Positions 1 through 8,342 of a stretch of 43,125 nucleotides of DNA are shown piece by piece. The stretch is taken from positions 1 to 43,125 of the forward strand of contig JANQJJ010000371.1 in NCBI GenBank assembly GCA_028281725.1, written 5' to 3'. This DNA comes from Pirellulaceae bacterium. Lineage in GTDB: Bacteria > Planctomycetota > Planctomycetia > Pirellulales > Pirellulaceae. The stretch's first letter is position 1. Each line of letters opens with the position of its first letter. Below the pieces are notes generated by a model, which did no database searches, was not told where the DNA came from, and saw nothing but the letters and a program-made list of their open reading frames with translations. The position numbers and the translations under genes are program-made.

Positions 1-2171
1 CAGGCCAGCAGCTGGAGAGCATCGCGAGACACCCCTGCTGCCCAAAAGCACTCGCATAGCACTCGCGCCGGCAGTACGGTGTCGGAAGCCGGCTTGAGAA
101 TCACGGTATTTCCAGCCGCCAAGGCGGCGGCAATTCCGCCACACGGAATCGCGATCGGAAAGTTCCACGGGCTGATGACCACCACCGTTCCAACCGGCCG
201 CGCCGCGATGGAAGGATCGGTCTGCAGTGGCAGGGCTGTGCTCGCATAGAACTCGACAAAATCGATCGCCTCGGATATCTCCGGATCACTTTCGAGAATG
301 GTCTTCCCGGCATCGGCCATGGCCGCGCCCACCAGATCGCCTCGCCTCCGCCGAATCTCTTGAGCTACGCCGCGCAGCAAGCCATACCGCTGTGCTGCGT
401 CCATCTCTCGCCAACCGCCTGGATCGTCCTTCGCACACTCGACGGCCCGGCGAATTTGACCTTCGCTGGCCTGCCGGTATTTAGCCGCAACGACGCCCGG
501 ACGGGACGGGTCCATGGAAGAAAAGTCGCTCCCCTCACCCGCCTCATCATCTCCACCGACGGCCATGGCAATCTCGGTTGCCGCCGAGTCACATCGAGAC
601 TGCCAATCGGCAACGACCCGCCGCGCCCACTGGACGTTCTGCTCCAAGGAAAAATCGGTGTCCGGCTCGTTGGAGAACTCCTGCCAGTGGAGACATGCGG
701 GAGGGGCCACCGGCTGGTCACGCCGATCTTGGGTTCGGCGCGGCACGGCGGACACCACGTCCATTTCCCGGATGGATTCTAAGAAGATGCGTTCCATCTT
801 CTGCCAATCAGGGCTGTCGACTTCGATCTTGAACGCGTGTCGGAGAAAATTGTCGGGGCCGGTGTTTTCGTCCATCCGCCGAACCAGGTAACCGATCGCG
901 TGAATAAAGTCTTCTTGTTGGCAGGCTGGCGCGTAGAGCAACAAGTTGTCCACCAATTCATGCAGCGCGCGTCGCTGATGGTTCGCCATTCCCTCGAGCA
1001 TCTCGAATTGCACATGCTCGAGCGCGCCAAGTTTGGCAGCCAGCACGATGGAGAAAGCCACTTCAAATAGATTGTGGCTGGCAATACCCAGACGCACCCC
1101 GGTGACATGCTTGGGAGTCAACCCATAAGCGACCATACGTTTGTAGTTTGCATCCGTCTCCACCTTCCGCTTGTACGGCGATTGGGGCCAGCCGCGGTGC
1201 GATGCTTCGACGCGTTCCATTTCCATGTTCGCGCCTTTGACAATACGAATCGTCACCGGGGCTGCCCCACTGGCGACCCGCCGCTGTGCCCACTGAGTAA
1301 TTCGCTGCTGAACAGGAAAGCTATCCGGCACATAGGCCTGGATCGCGATACCGGCCCGTACCTGTTCCATGCCCGGCCGTTCCAAAGCAAGCATGAACGC
1401 ATCAGCCGTCAGCTCCATATCTCGATATTCCTCCATGTCGAGATAGACAAACTTGGCAACTTCGCTCCCGTCAGCCCGCTTAAAGTGATTCCGAGTCGCC
1501 GCACGGTACAATAGCTCCAAGCGATCGGTGACCGTCTGCAATGTCTCTTCGCGAGCGAGCGTCGAGATCTGTGAATACAACGTTGAAATCTTGACCGACA
1601 CGCACTCGATTTCCGGCATCTGCAGGGCGGCCAAGTAAGATTCCAATCTTCGCTGGGCTTCCTTTTCGCCGAGTATGGCTTCCCCGAGAAGATTCACATT
1701 CATTCGCACCCCTTCAGCGCGGCGCTGTATCAGGTGTTCGCGGAGCATCTCCGGCTCGGCAGGCAAGATGACGTTCGCCGTCTCCTTTCGCATTTTCTCC
1801 TTGACCAGCGGCACGGCGACGCCGGGCAAGTAGCCTCCGAACGACTGGAACCCCCGCAGCATGGTCCAATCGAGTGGACTAAAAAATCTGGGGATTCCCT
1901 GGACGTCTAGAATGTGGATCAGCTGATCAACCGCACGGGCTGCCGTCTCACTTCGAAATGCCTGGTCGGTCATCTGCGTGAGAGTCGCTTTGTCTTGCGG
2001 ATGCTGGATCATGCGATCCAGTTCTGCCTGCTGCCGACGTTCCGCGGGTGTCTGCAACTGCTTTGCCCGCATCTGAATCTGTCGTGCCAGCTCCAATGCC
2101 ACGCGTGCGACACTGCTCAGGTCTTGCGCATCGCACTGCTTGAGCTCGTTCTCAATCAGGGAGAGATCCAT
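1..2171 (-). CDS. putA: Bifunctional proline dehydrogenase / delta-1-pyrroline-5-carboxylate dehydrogenase, 3' end outside window
   Basis: The minus-strand frame is open from an ATG at 2171 to the window edge (about 723 codons) and has no stop, so the gene is partial. PutA oxidises proline to pyrroline-5-carboxylate with FAD, then to glutamate with NAD. A helical N-terminus is followed by the proline dehydrogenase barrel (about residues 110-430), which includes RMNVNLLGE near 160, QAYVPDS and IRIVKGANMEMER near 309. The aldehyde dehydrogenase domain starts near residue 560, with SPWNFPIAIPCGG near 660 and GNTVILKPAS. The catalytic Glu and Cys of that domain would lie beyond the left edge. No ribbon-helix-helix DNA-binding domain precedes the barrel, so this should be a non-regulatory PutA. 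It lies 35 bp downstream of the phosphatase gene on the same strand, so co-transcription is possible. Confidence 0.93.
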   Translation of the reverse strand, partial: MDLSLIENELKQCDAQDLSSVARVALELARQIQMRAKQLQTPAERRQQAELDRMIQHPQDKATLTQMTDQAFRSETAARAVDQLIHILDVQGIPRFFSPLDWTMLRGFQSFGGYLPGVAVPLVKEKMRKETANVILPAEPEMLREHLIQRRAEGVRMNVNLLGEAILGEKEAQRRLESYLAALQMPEIECVSVKISTLYSQISTLAREETLQTVTDRLELLYRAATRNHFKRADGSEVAKFVYLDMEEYRDMELTADAFMLALERPGMEQVRAGIAIQAYVPDSFPVQQRITQWAQRRVASGAAPVTIRIVKGANMEMERVEASHRGWPQSPYKRKVETDANYKRMVAYGLTPKHVTGVRLGIASHNLFEVAFSIVLAAKLGALEHVQFEMLEGMANHQRRALHELVDNLLLYAPACQQEDFIHAIGYLVRRMDENTGPDNFLRHAFKIEVDSPDWQKMERIFLESIREMDVVSAVPRRTQDRRDQPVAPPACLHWQEFSNEPDTDFSLEQNVQWARRVVADWQSRCDSAATEIAMAVGGDDEAGEGSDFSSMDPSRPGVVAAKYRQASEGQIRRAVECAKDDPGGWREMDAAQRYGLLRGVAQEIRRRRGDLVGAAMADAGKTILESDPEISEAIDFVEFYASTALPLQTDPSIAARPVGTVVVISPWNFPIAIPCGGIAAALAAGNTVILKPASDTVLPARVLCECFWAAGVSRDALQLLA

Positions 2172-2206
2172 GCCTAACTATCGCTTTTTCCGGGGTCTGG
2201 TGCTAC

Positions 2207-3205
2207 TTAGCCTGAAGTGAGATCGACGGTTACAGGCGGTTCGGTTGGCAGAGCTTCCTGCCCGTCCGCCGCTGAACTTCTCGGATGATAGCCGGTCATA
2301 CCACCGAGCAACTTCTCGAGAGTAATCTCGGCCGCGACCCGAGTTTTCGGATGATCGAAATCTTCAGGCTGCTCCAGCCGCGCGACAATCGCGGTGATAT
2401 TGTCTGCACCCCCACGAAAGTTAGCGACATCGATAAAAGAACGGCAACACTCCAGCGGCTCCAGTTCACTCAACATCATCTCCTGCAACTCCGTATCACT
2501 CACATAGCGATACAAGCCATCGCTGCAGAGTAAAATCCGATCATCGGTCCGCAACGCGACCTTGTGAATCTCGGCATTCACCTCACTCGCGCCCGCTCCC
2601 AACGCGTTGTACAAGACGTTGCTCCAGGGTGAACTGTTCGCTTCGTCCTTCGTCATCCCGCCTTTCTCCATCAGTTGGCTGGAAACGGTATGATCGCGAG
2701 TCAGCTGTCTTAGTTCACCGTTGCGCAACAGATAGCATCGACTGTCCCCGGCATGTACGACATACATCCATGGCCAAATCACATAAGCCAATGTCAACGT
2801 GGTCCCCATCCCTCTGCTGCCGGAATCCTCGCTGGATTCCTTCTCAATCGCTTCGTGCGCTTTTTGCAACATCCTCTTGAGATCTTCGATGAACCCCTGC
2901 TCGCGATCATCTTGCTCGGTGTCCATCCGGAAGAACCAATGCATACTGTTGAGCAACTGGTTGATCAGCAGATCAATTGCCAGAGTACTGGCTCGGTTGC
3001 CCGCCTGATGACCTCCCATGCCATCGGCTACCATAAACAGTTTGCCGTGCGACATTCCGTATAGTCGAGATTGAGTTTCCAAGTTGAGACTGGTTGATTG
3101 CACCAGCATCGACTTGTTAAGATCCGCAATCAAATACTGGTCCTGATTGGAATCTCGTTTCTTCCCAATGTCGGTCCGACCCGCACTCGTTATTCTTGCC
3201 AGCAT
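2207..3205 (-). CDS. PP2C-family serine/threonine protein phosphatase
   Basis: This is a metal-dependent protein phosphatase of the PPM/PP2C (Stp1) type, which removes phosphate from Ser/Thr residues and usually opposes Hanks-type kinases. The family's aspartate motifs are all present in order: KRDSNQDQ near the N-terminus, VADGMGGHQAGNRAS, HAGDSRCYLLR, DDRILLCSDGLYRYV and GGADNITAIVARLE. The catalytic domain covers about residues 1-280, and a short proline-rich tail follows. I place the start at ATG 3205 because GGGAGAA lies 8 bases upstream; a TTG two codons earlier (3211) is also possible. There is no membrane segment, so it should be cytosolic. The natural partner could be a kinase such as the one at 32991-35405, but nothing in the sequence links them. 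Confidence 0.92.
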   Translation of the reverse strand: MLARITSAGRTDIGKKRDSNQDQYLIADLNKSMLVQSTSLNLETQSRLYGMSHGKLFMVADGMGGHQAGNRASTLAIDLLINQLLNSMHWFFRMDTEQDDREQGFIEDLKRMLQKAHEAIEKESSEDSGSRGMGTTLTLAYVIWPWMYVVHAGDSRCYLLRNGELRQLTRDHTVSSQLMEKGGMTKDEANSSPWSNVLYNALGAGASEVNAEIHKVALRTDDRILLCSDGLYRYVSDTELQEMMLSELEPLECCRSFIDVANFRGGADNITAIVARLEQPEDFDHPKTRVAAEITLEKLLGGMTGYHPRSSAADGQEALPTEPPVTVDLTSG

Positions 3206-3452
3206 AGACAACTTTCTCCCGTAGATTCCTCGACGGATTCGGCATGTTCTGTGGGTATTCTAGACCGTGCGGCTATTGCGTCTAGCTGTGGCGAGAGTCG
3301 ATATCAGGAACCTCCTGACATCACAACTTCCATCGGTCTGACGCATTTGGCCGCCGGCTCCACCACACACGAGTATTCTTGACAAGATGCAGAGAGCTGC
3401 GCCCGGCGTCTCTTGCGCGCCCCCGCGGCTGCGCCAAAGATCCGGGCCTGGT

Positions 3453-4667
3453 TCAGGGCAAACGCAAACTGGCGATCGTAAACGGAATACGCTGCTGCTC
3501 TAATTCGAAGTACTTCTTGACGATGTCCATATCGATGCCGGCCTTGCGTCTGGCGTCTGAGAGTGTCAGCCCTCGCAGACTCTTGAGATGCTGCCGGTAA
3601 AGCTGTCTGGCACCGGTCTCCTTTCCACATTTTACCCCCAGATCAAACGCGGGCTGCAGGAACCGAGGAATACGATAGGGCTCGGGATAGATCCTGGCCA
3701 GCACGAACTTGAAAACACGATACTCAAACCAACTGACACGCTTGGCCGTTCCCATGGCAAACCCTAGTACAAACGCTTCATCTTGATCCTGGAGTCCACG
3801 CCCGAGCAACACATGCAAGACATCGTGATCCTCCAGGTCGACCGCTCCACGAAAACGCATCCAGCTCTCCGGATTCTCAAATAGCTTCACGATCCAAGGT
3901 ATCTTCGACTGCGGTGCCGCCGGCATCGAATTGATGACCTCGTCGACGATCAAGTCGGCATTCTCGATGCCTGGATACCAAGCGAGCCAGAGGCTGGTGT
4001 CGGTATACGAATCACGACGCCGTCCCTGATTGTCGTAAAGCCACGCGCTGGTATCAAACAGGCTGAGAATGGAATCCGGTTTGGGCGAGTTGGCGGCTGT
4101 CACCACCGCAGCCGAAGCAACGCGGTTGAGGTGTTCGAGCACAACGCCCTCGGCCTCCAACCTCTTTAGTTCTCCAATCGAGCCAAGCTCCAACGTTTCG
4201 CTCAACTCTTCCATGATATCCTGTGACCAACCGCGGAGTACCTTCTGATGGTTGGCTCGATACGCGGCCCGAAGCATTCCCGCGTGACTTGCGGCCCGCA
4301 ACGCCGCAATCGTCAGCCCCAACTCCCGGTTATCGGCGACATAGCGGCCCACCCCGCCACGATGGTTTCCTTCACTAGCTTCGGCGACCGCCACCACACA
4401 CTGCAACTGCCCATCATGCTGCTCCGCAACGTCCACTTGGGCCAGCCTGATCGGTTTTCGGCACAGTTGCGAGACCACGTCGGCTACCGAGTCCTCCAGC
4501 TCGGTTCCATGGCCCACCAAAATCTCTTCCTTGCCGAGCTTGTTACGCAACACCAAACGGCACTCGGCAGCGTCGCCTTCGCTGGCCCGTTGGAACACGA
4601 CCTGCAGAACCTCGATGGTCGCGACTCTCAGCGGAGTGGATTCTTTGACGTCCTCAGCATCTGGCAC
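3453..4667 (-). CDS. Fusion protein: LeuA-dimer-like N-terminal domain and Coq4-like C-terminal domain
   Basis: This 404-residue protein appears to have two parts. Residues about 15-135 resemble the C-terminal regulatory (LeuA dimer) domain of isopropylmalate synthase: a beta strand, then GHGTELEDSVADVV, strands, and GVGRYVADNRELGLTIAALRAA. Residues about 230-400 resemble Coq4: H281-D282 and H285 followed by E297 exactly fit the HDxxHx11E metal-binding signature. Coq4 acts in ubiquinone synthesis in eukaryotes and proteobacteria, but planctomycetes are known for menaquinone, so the substrate here is unknown. The N-terminal assignment comes from pattern only and is less certain. The start is GTG 4667, with GGAGA 7-8 bases upstream. 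A palindromic repeat begins 22 bp upstream and may have changed its promoter. The function is not known. Confidence 0.72.
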   Translation of the reverse strand: MPDAEDVKESTPLRVATIEVLQVVFQRASEGDAAECRLVLRNKLGKEEILVGHGTELEDSVADVVSQLCRKPIRLAQVDVAEQHDGQLQCVVAVAEASEGNHRGGVGRYVADNRELGLTIAALRAASHAGMLRAAYRANHQKVLRGWSQDIMEELSETLELGSIGELKRLEAEGVVLEHLNRVASAAVVTAANSPKPDSILSLFDTSAWLYDNQGRRRDSYTDTSLWLAWYPGIENADLIVDEVINSMPAAPQSKIPWIVKLFENPESWMRFRGAVDLEDHDVLHVLLGRGLQDQDEAFVLGFAMGTAKRVSWFEYRVFKFVLARIYPEPYRIPRFLQPAFDLGVKCGKETGARQLYRQHLKSLRGLTLSDARRKAGIDMDIVKKYFELEQQRIPFTIASLRLP

Positions 4668-4689
4668 GGAGAGTTCTCCGATGGGTTAC

Positions 4690-4799
4690 GGGTCGGGTAA
4701 AGGGGTCATGAGTCAATTGTGCACAGCACCCGAAGGGCCGCTGGCGGCAATTGACTCCTGACCCCTTTACCCAAATCTTTAGTGTTGACAGCGCACTAG
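4690..4799. repeat. Palindromic MITE/REP-like element, copy A
   Basis: Two 25-bp arms (4695-4719 and 4748-4772) form an inverted repeat with one mismatch, around a 28-base loop. The arm reads GGGTAAAGGGGTCATGAG and onward. The element continues to CTAGTGC at 4799. The same sequence, inverted, occurs at 42831-42965, and one end alone at 27845. Compared with that copy, copy A loses its match beyond the outer CGGGTC on the left, so this end is shortened. Small palindromes of this sort, with AAAGGGGTCAGGAGTC-type arms, resemble the elements mobilised by REP-associated Y1 transposases; that link is inference, because no transposase gene is in the window. Confidence 0.85.
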
Positions 4800-4818
4800 C
4801 CGAAGCTACCTTCCTTCT

Positions 4819-5664
4819 TCACTTCTTCGGATCTACCAAGTGCTCATCGAACCAAGCCAGCAACCCTTCGATCATTCGCCTGTTGCCCTCGGCGTCAAAT
4901 CCGTGTGCCGCGCCTTCGATCGTAATCATTCTGTGATCCACATTGACGTCGGCCAGCGCCTTGCTGATCTTCTCACTGTGCCAGATCGGTACCAGTTGAT
5001 CTTGGTCGCCATGCACCAGCAGTGTCGGCGCATCGTCACTGGTCACATGCATTAGCGGTGAGTATTTCGAAGCTTCTTCCGGATCGAACTGCAGCGCAGG
5101 GAATCGTTCGCGCAGCGGGTTACCTGGCTCGACGTAGGGCTCCAAGTCTGTTGGTGGAAAAACTGCCACGACGGCCGCCACACGAGGTGCGCTGCCATCG
5201 TTGCTACCTCGATCGTTGGTTTGGGTTCCCAGCAACAGAGCCAGATGACCACCCGCGCTAAACCCGAACACGCCAATTCTGGTTGGGTCAATTCCGAATT
5301 CCTTGGCGTGATCGTGAACGTGCCTAAGCGCCGAACGCACGTCGACGGCAATTTCCGGAATGACATAGCGAGGGCTACTGCCGTGCCGCACTGTGATGAC
5401 GGTGTAGCCGCGATCGATCAGCGGCTGGAACAGCCTGACTGCCTGCGTTGGCTCGGCCCACCTTGAAACCCAACCGCCGCTGACCATAAACATCAGCCCG
5501 ACACCTTTTGCGTTCTCGGTCGGTTTGAACACGTCGTAAGTCAAGGCCATTCCATCCTTGTGGCCGTAAACGACGTCTGCGTCAACTGAATAATTAACGT
5601 CTTGAGCAGCCAATGGCCCGGACGCGATCATCAGTACCGCCAGTGCCAAATTCATCAATCGCAT
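4819..5664 (-). CDS. Secreted alpha/beta hydrolase (esterase/dienelactone hydrolase-like)
   Basis: This 281-residue protein has a short Sec signal peptide (MRLMNLALAVLMIASGPLAA, cleaved before QDV). It then shows the alpha/beta-hydrolase core: an oxyanion strand with MVSGGWVS, the nucleophile elbow GFSAGGH, the acid in HGDQDQLVP and the final histidine in GAAHGFD. The order and length fit the BD-FAE/acetyl-xylan-esterase-like group found widely in planctomycetes, which hydrolyses carboxyl esters on glycans or small molecules. The exact substrate cannot be read from the sequence. The start at ATG 5664 has AAGGA about 9 bases upstream. The gene is divergent from the oxidoreductase-like gene at 5963, with 298 bp between them that presumably hold both promoters. 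Confidence 0.85.
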   Translation of the reverse strand: MRLMNLALAVLMIASGPLAAQDVNYSVDADVVYGHKDGMALTYDVFKPTENAKGVGLMFMVSGGWVSRWAEPTQAVRLFQPLIDRGYTVITVRHGSSPRYVIPEIAVDVRSALRHVHDHAKEFGIDPTRIGVFGFSAGGHLALLLGTQTNDRGSNDGSAPRVAAVVAVFPPTDLEPYVEPGNPLRERFPALQFDPEEASKYSPLMHVTSDDAPTLLVHGDQDQLVPIWHSEKISKALADVNVDHRMITIEGAAHGFDAEGNRRMIEGLLAWFDEHLVDPKK

Positions 5665-5962
5665 TCGTCATGTTCCTTGCTTGCGTTTCCGCGTGAGTTT
5701 GAGTTGGATAGTGGAGCTGGCTCGGTGTCCGCCGCCTGAAGCCCGGCAGCCCTTGCAAACCAGCATAACGAAAGAACCAGTCTACCCAAAGAACCGCGAC
5801 GGCCTCGAGCAAACCGAACCAGTTTTTTTCCTCTGCGGCTCGCTGCGCGGCCAGGAAAGGATTAAGGTGAAGGGAAAATCGATGCGGCAGCCGCTGTTCG
5901 ACATTCCTCCTGACGCCTGCCCTTTCCACCAACCCGCCAAGCACTCCACCACGAGACCGTCC

Positions 5963-7000
5963 ATGTACTCCAAACTAAGCACTTCGTTATTCGCACTGAT
6001 TGCCATCGCTTCTCTGCCTGTCATCTCGCGATCGCAGGAGACCGATACCGGTCCGCTGCGCATCGGGATGATCGGACTGGACACTTCACATGCCCCCGCA
6101 TTCGCGCGGCTGATTAACTCTCCCGAAGCTCAAGGCAGCTTGGCGAACATGCAAGTCGTCGCGGCCTTCCCAAGTGGTAGCGACGATCTTGCATCCAGTC
6201 GCGATCGCATTGATAATTTTACGAAGGATTTGAGCGACATGGGTGTGGAGATCGTCGGTTCAATCGAAGAACTCCTGACGCAGGTCGATGCCGTCTTACT
6301 GGAGAGTGTGGACGGACGCAAACACCTGGAACTGGCGTTACCGGTCTTTCGAGCCGGCAAGCCGCTGTTTATCGACAAGCCCCTGGCCGGCAACCTGACC
6401 GATGCCATCGCCATCGACCTGTTAGCCCAAAAGTATGACGCGCGGTGGTTTAGTAGCTCGTCGCTCCGCTTCAGTCCCAGTATCATTCGCTATCGCGAAG
6501 ATGCCGAGCGAAGCGGTCAGGTCCGTGGCGCGACTGCTTGGAGCCCCTGTTCCTTGGAGCCGTCTCACACCGATTTCTACTGGTATGGAGTGCATGGGGT
6601 CGAGACGCTTTACACCGCTATGGGCATCGGCTGCCAGTCGGTAACCCGTGTTCATACCGACGGAGTCGACGTGGCCGTTGGCGTCTGGAACGACGGCCGA
6701 GTCGGAACGTTTCGTGGAATCCGCGATGGCAAGGGAGGCTACGGGCTGGTTGTCTTTGGCGAGAAAAGCATCGAAGTCGATGGCAAGTACTCGGGCTATG
6801 GTCCGCTGGTGGAGCGCATCGCCGACTTTTTCTCCGGCGGAGAACCTCCGGTATCAAGTGAAGAAACGCTGGAGATGTTTACCTTCATGCAAGCCGCGGA
6901 CGTGTCCAAACACAAAGGTGGAGTTCCAGTCAAACTGTCCGATGTATGGGAAAAGGAGCTAATCGAGGCCGAAAAGAAAATCGCCGCGCTCGATCCGTAG
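5963..7000 (+). CDS. Secreted Gfo/Idh/MocA-like oxidoreductase homologue
   Basis: The protein has 345 residues. The frame is open from 5681, but the start chosen is ATG 5963 because it gives a clean signal peptide (MYSKLSTSLFALIAIASLPV, cut near SRSQE). The mature protein has the Gfo/Idh/MocA layout: a first strand IGMIGLDTSHA, then VDAVLLESVDGRKH, and FIDKPLAGNL in the place of the usual EKP motif, so the lysine is kept. The glycine-rich GxGxxG loop of NAD-binding members is absent, and GLDTSHA is found instead. The C-terminal half (about 150-345) is the alpha/beta domain, with YWYGVHGVETLY where the family has its active-site histidine. An exported position and a lost glycine loop make ordinary NAD-dependent sugar oxidation doubtful. 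Confidence 0.82.
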   Translation: MYSKLSTSLFALIAIASLPVISRSQETDTGPLRIGMIGLDTSHAPAFARLINSPEAQGSLANMQVVAAFPSGSDDLASSRDRIDNFTKDLSDMGVEIVGSIEELLTQVDAVLLESVDGRKHLELALPVFRAGKPLFIDKPLAGNLTDAIAIDLLAQKYDARWFSSSSLRFSPSIIRYREDAERSGQVRGATAWSPCSLEPSHTDFYWYGVHGVETLYTAMGIGCQSVTRVHTDGVDVAVGVWNDGRVGTFRGIRDGKGGYGLVVFGEKSIEVDGKYSGYGPLVERIADFFSGGEPPVSSEETLEMFTFMQAADVSKHKGGVPVKLSDVWEKELIEAEKKIAALDP

Positions 7001-7079
7001 TGTGTGCGTATAATAAGCGTTGATGGCGACTTCCGTCGTGGGCAAATCCTCCTCAGGCCCTCCAAAAATGAGTTAGGCT

Positions 7080-8327
7080 ATGAAACTCGGGGCAGCACCG
7101 TTCGCCGTAGGTTGGCTCCTGCTTCTAACAGGCAATCTGGTTGCTCAGCTTCCCCAGGTCTCGGACAAACGCCTGGGAGTCGACCGAGTCCGTATGGAAG
7201 GAGGCAAACGGCTCTACGGATTCGTGCTGGCAGAGAACCCGGATCGCAGCATCACCTTGGCGGTGGAGCGCGTTTGGCTGGAAACTACTTATCCCAGTCT
7301 GTTTGAAAAAGAAGTCGAGCGAGAAAAGATACGCGCCCAAGCGGCGCGCGACGAGTTGCTGTCGCGGATCGAGACATGGATTCAGCAGCGCGAGCAAGAC
7401 GAGTTGCTGATTCGATTCCTCCGGTCGGAAAGCCAGCGAATAGATGCTACCGAAGCATCTCAGCGGCCGACCGCACCGCTGCTGTCGATTCATCTTCCTA
7501 AAGAAGAGATTCGCGACGTCTTCCTTCAGCCGCCAGATCGCCGAAAAATCGCCGGCCTTGCATTTCAGCATGGTCTCCACGGTATGACGGTCACTCCCGC
7601 GTCCATCCTCCGCAGAAAACTCCTGCAACAAGGCGTCGACTTGGATGCTGAGCAGGTCGATCTGTCCGGCAGCATGCCTGCGACGGAAAAACAGTCGTTA
7701 CGCCAGTGGTCTGCCCGCAAGGCTCTGGTCGAATTCCACAGGCGTGAAGCACTCGAGTATCAGGGGACCGGCACCAACCTGATTCGCAAAGGCGAACAGA
7801 CCGACCTGGCGGCGTTGATCGGTCAGTTCCTCGGCGGCGGCGGCCTGGACGCCATCGGTCAGTTGGGCGCGGAGTTGGGATTGCCGGAGTTTAAGAAACC
7901 ATCAAGCTCTTCCGACTGGTGGCGCAAGGCAACCAGAGAAGCCGAACGTGATGGATTCCGTGGCGTGCTGCTCACGCGTTTGAACCAGAGTCTACTGTCT
8001 CCGGAAGTGATCGTGACGTCCCACTTCTTTGCTCAAGAGGCCCCTGGCAAGTGGTTCTTGGTGGCTGAGTTTCGCGCGGCCTCCAACGCCAACAGTCAAC
8101 CCGCAGAACGCATTGCCCGCCTCAAGGAAGATCCGCAGATCAAGAGCCTGCTCGGCACGCTCGACGGCTTGGGCATATCCGCGGGGGATCGGCTAGACCA
8201 AGCCCTCCGTCACGGAGCCGCTACAGGGCAGGCGCTGGAAAAGGCCACAAGTCAATTCTATACATTCCTTGGTCCGCAGATCAGGGCTCTGGACGGCCCT
8301 CCCGTACCGGTCCAGGAGACTCGCTAG
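7080..8327 (+). CDS. Secreted hypothetical protein with a charged helical region
   Basis: I do not recognise a family. The 415-residue product starts with a signal peptide (MKLGAAPFAVGWLLLLTGNLVAQ). A short segment RVRMEGGKRLYGFVLAENPDRSITLAVER follows; it looks like a small beta unit (SH3- or Sm-like 'gene-product-of-use' folds begin this way) and is repeated nowhere else in the protein. Residues about 75-120 are strongly charged and helical (EKEVEREKIRAQAARDELL), suggesting a coiled coil. A glycine run, GQFLGGGGLDAIGQLG, sits near residue 255. The C-terminal third mentions no metal- or cofactor-binding motif. It lies 79 bp after the preceding oxidoreductase-like gene and converges with the gene at 8343, only 15 bp away. 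It is probably an envelope protein particular to planctomycetes. Confidence 0.72.
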   Translation: MKLGAAPFAVGWLLLLTGNLVAQLPQVSDKRLGVDRVRMEGGKRLYGFVLAENPDRSITLAVERVWLETTYPSLFEKEVEREKIRAQAARDELLSRIETWIQQREQDELLIRFLRSESQRIDATEASQRPTAPLLSIHLPKEEIRDVFLQPPDRRKIAGLAFQHGLHGMTVTPASILRRKLLQQGVDLDAEQVDLSGSMPATEKQSLRQWSARKALVEFHRREALEYQGTGTNLIRKGEQTDLAALIGQFLGGGGLDAIGQLGAELGLPEFKKPSSSSDWWRKATREAERDGFRGVLLTRLNQSLLSPEVIVTSHFFAQEAPGKWFLVAEFRAASNANSQPAERIARLKEDPQIKSLLGTLDGLGISAGDRLDQALRHGAATGQALEKATSQFYTFLGPQIRALDGPPVPVQETR

Positions 8328-8342
8328 CCAAACCGTGCTTGG

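Noticed and set aside
3304-3630. A 108-codon minus-strand frame across the end of the Coq4-like gene
   Set aside because: It overlaps the end of the fusion gene in another frame, and its Arg/Ala-rich composition is typical of shadow frames.
5681-5962. A 94-codon N-terminal extension of the Gfo/Idh/MocA-like gene
   Set aside because: It puts a signal peptide in the middle of the protein, has no ribosome site and has the composition of intergenic DNA.
7009-7014. A perfect TATAAT before the gene at 7080
   Set aside because: No -35 hexamer is found at a suitable distance, so it may be chance.
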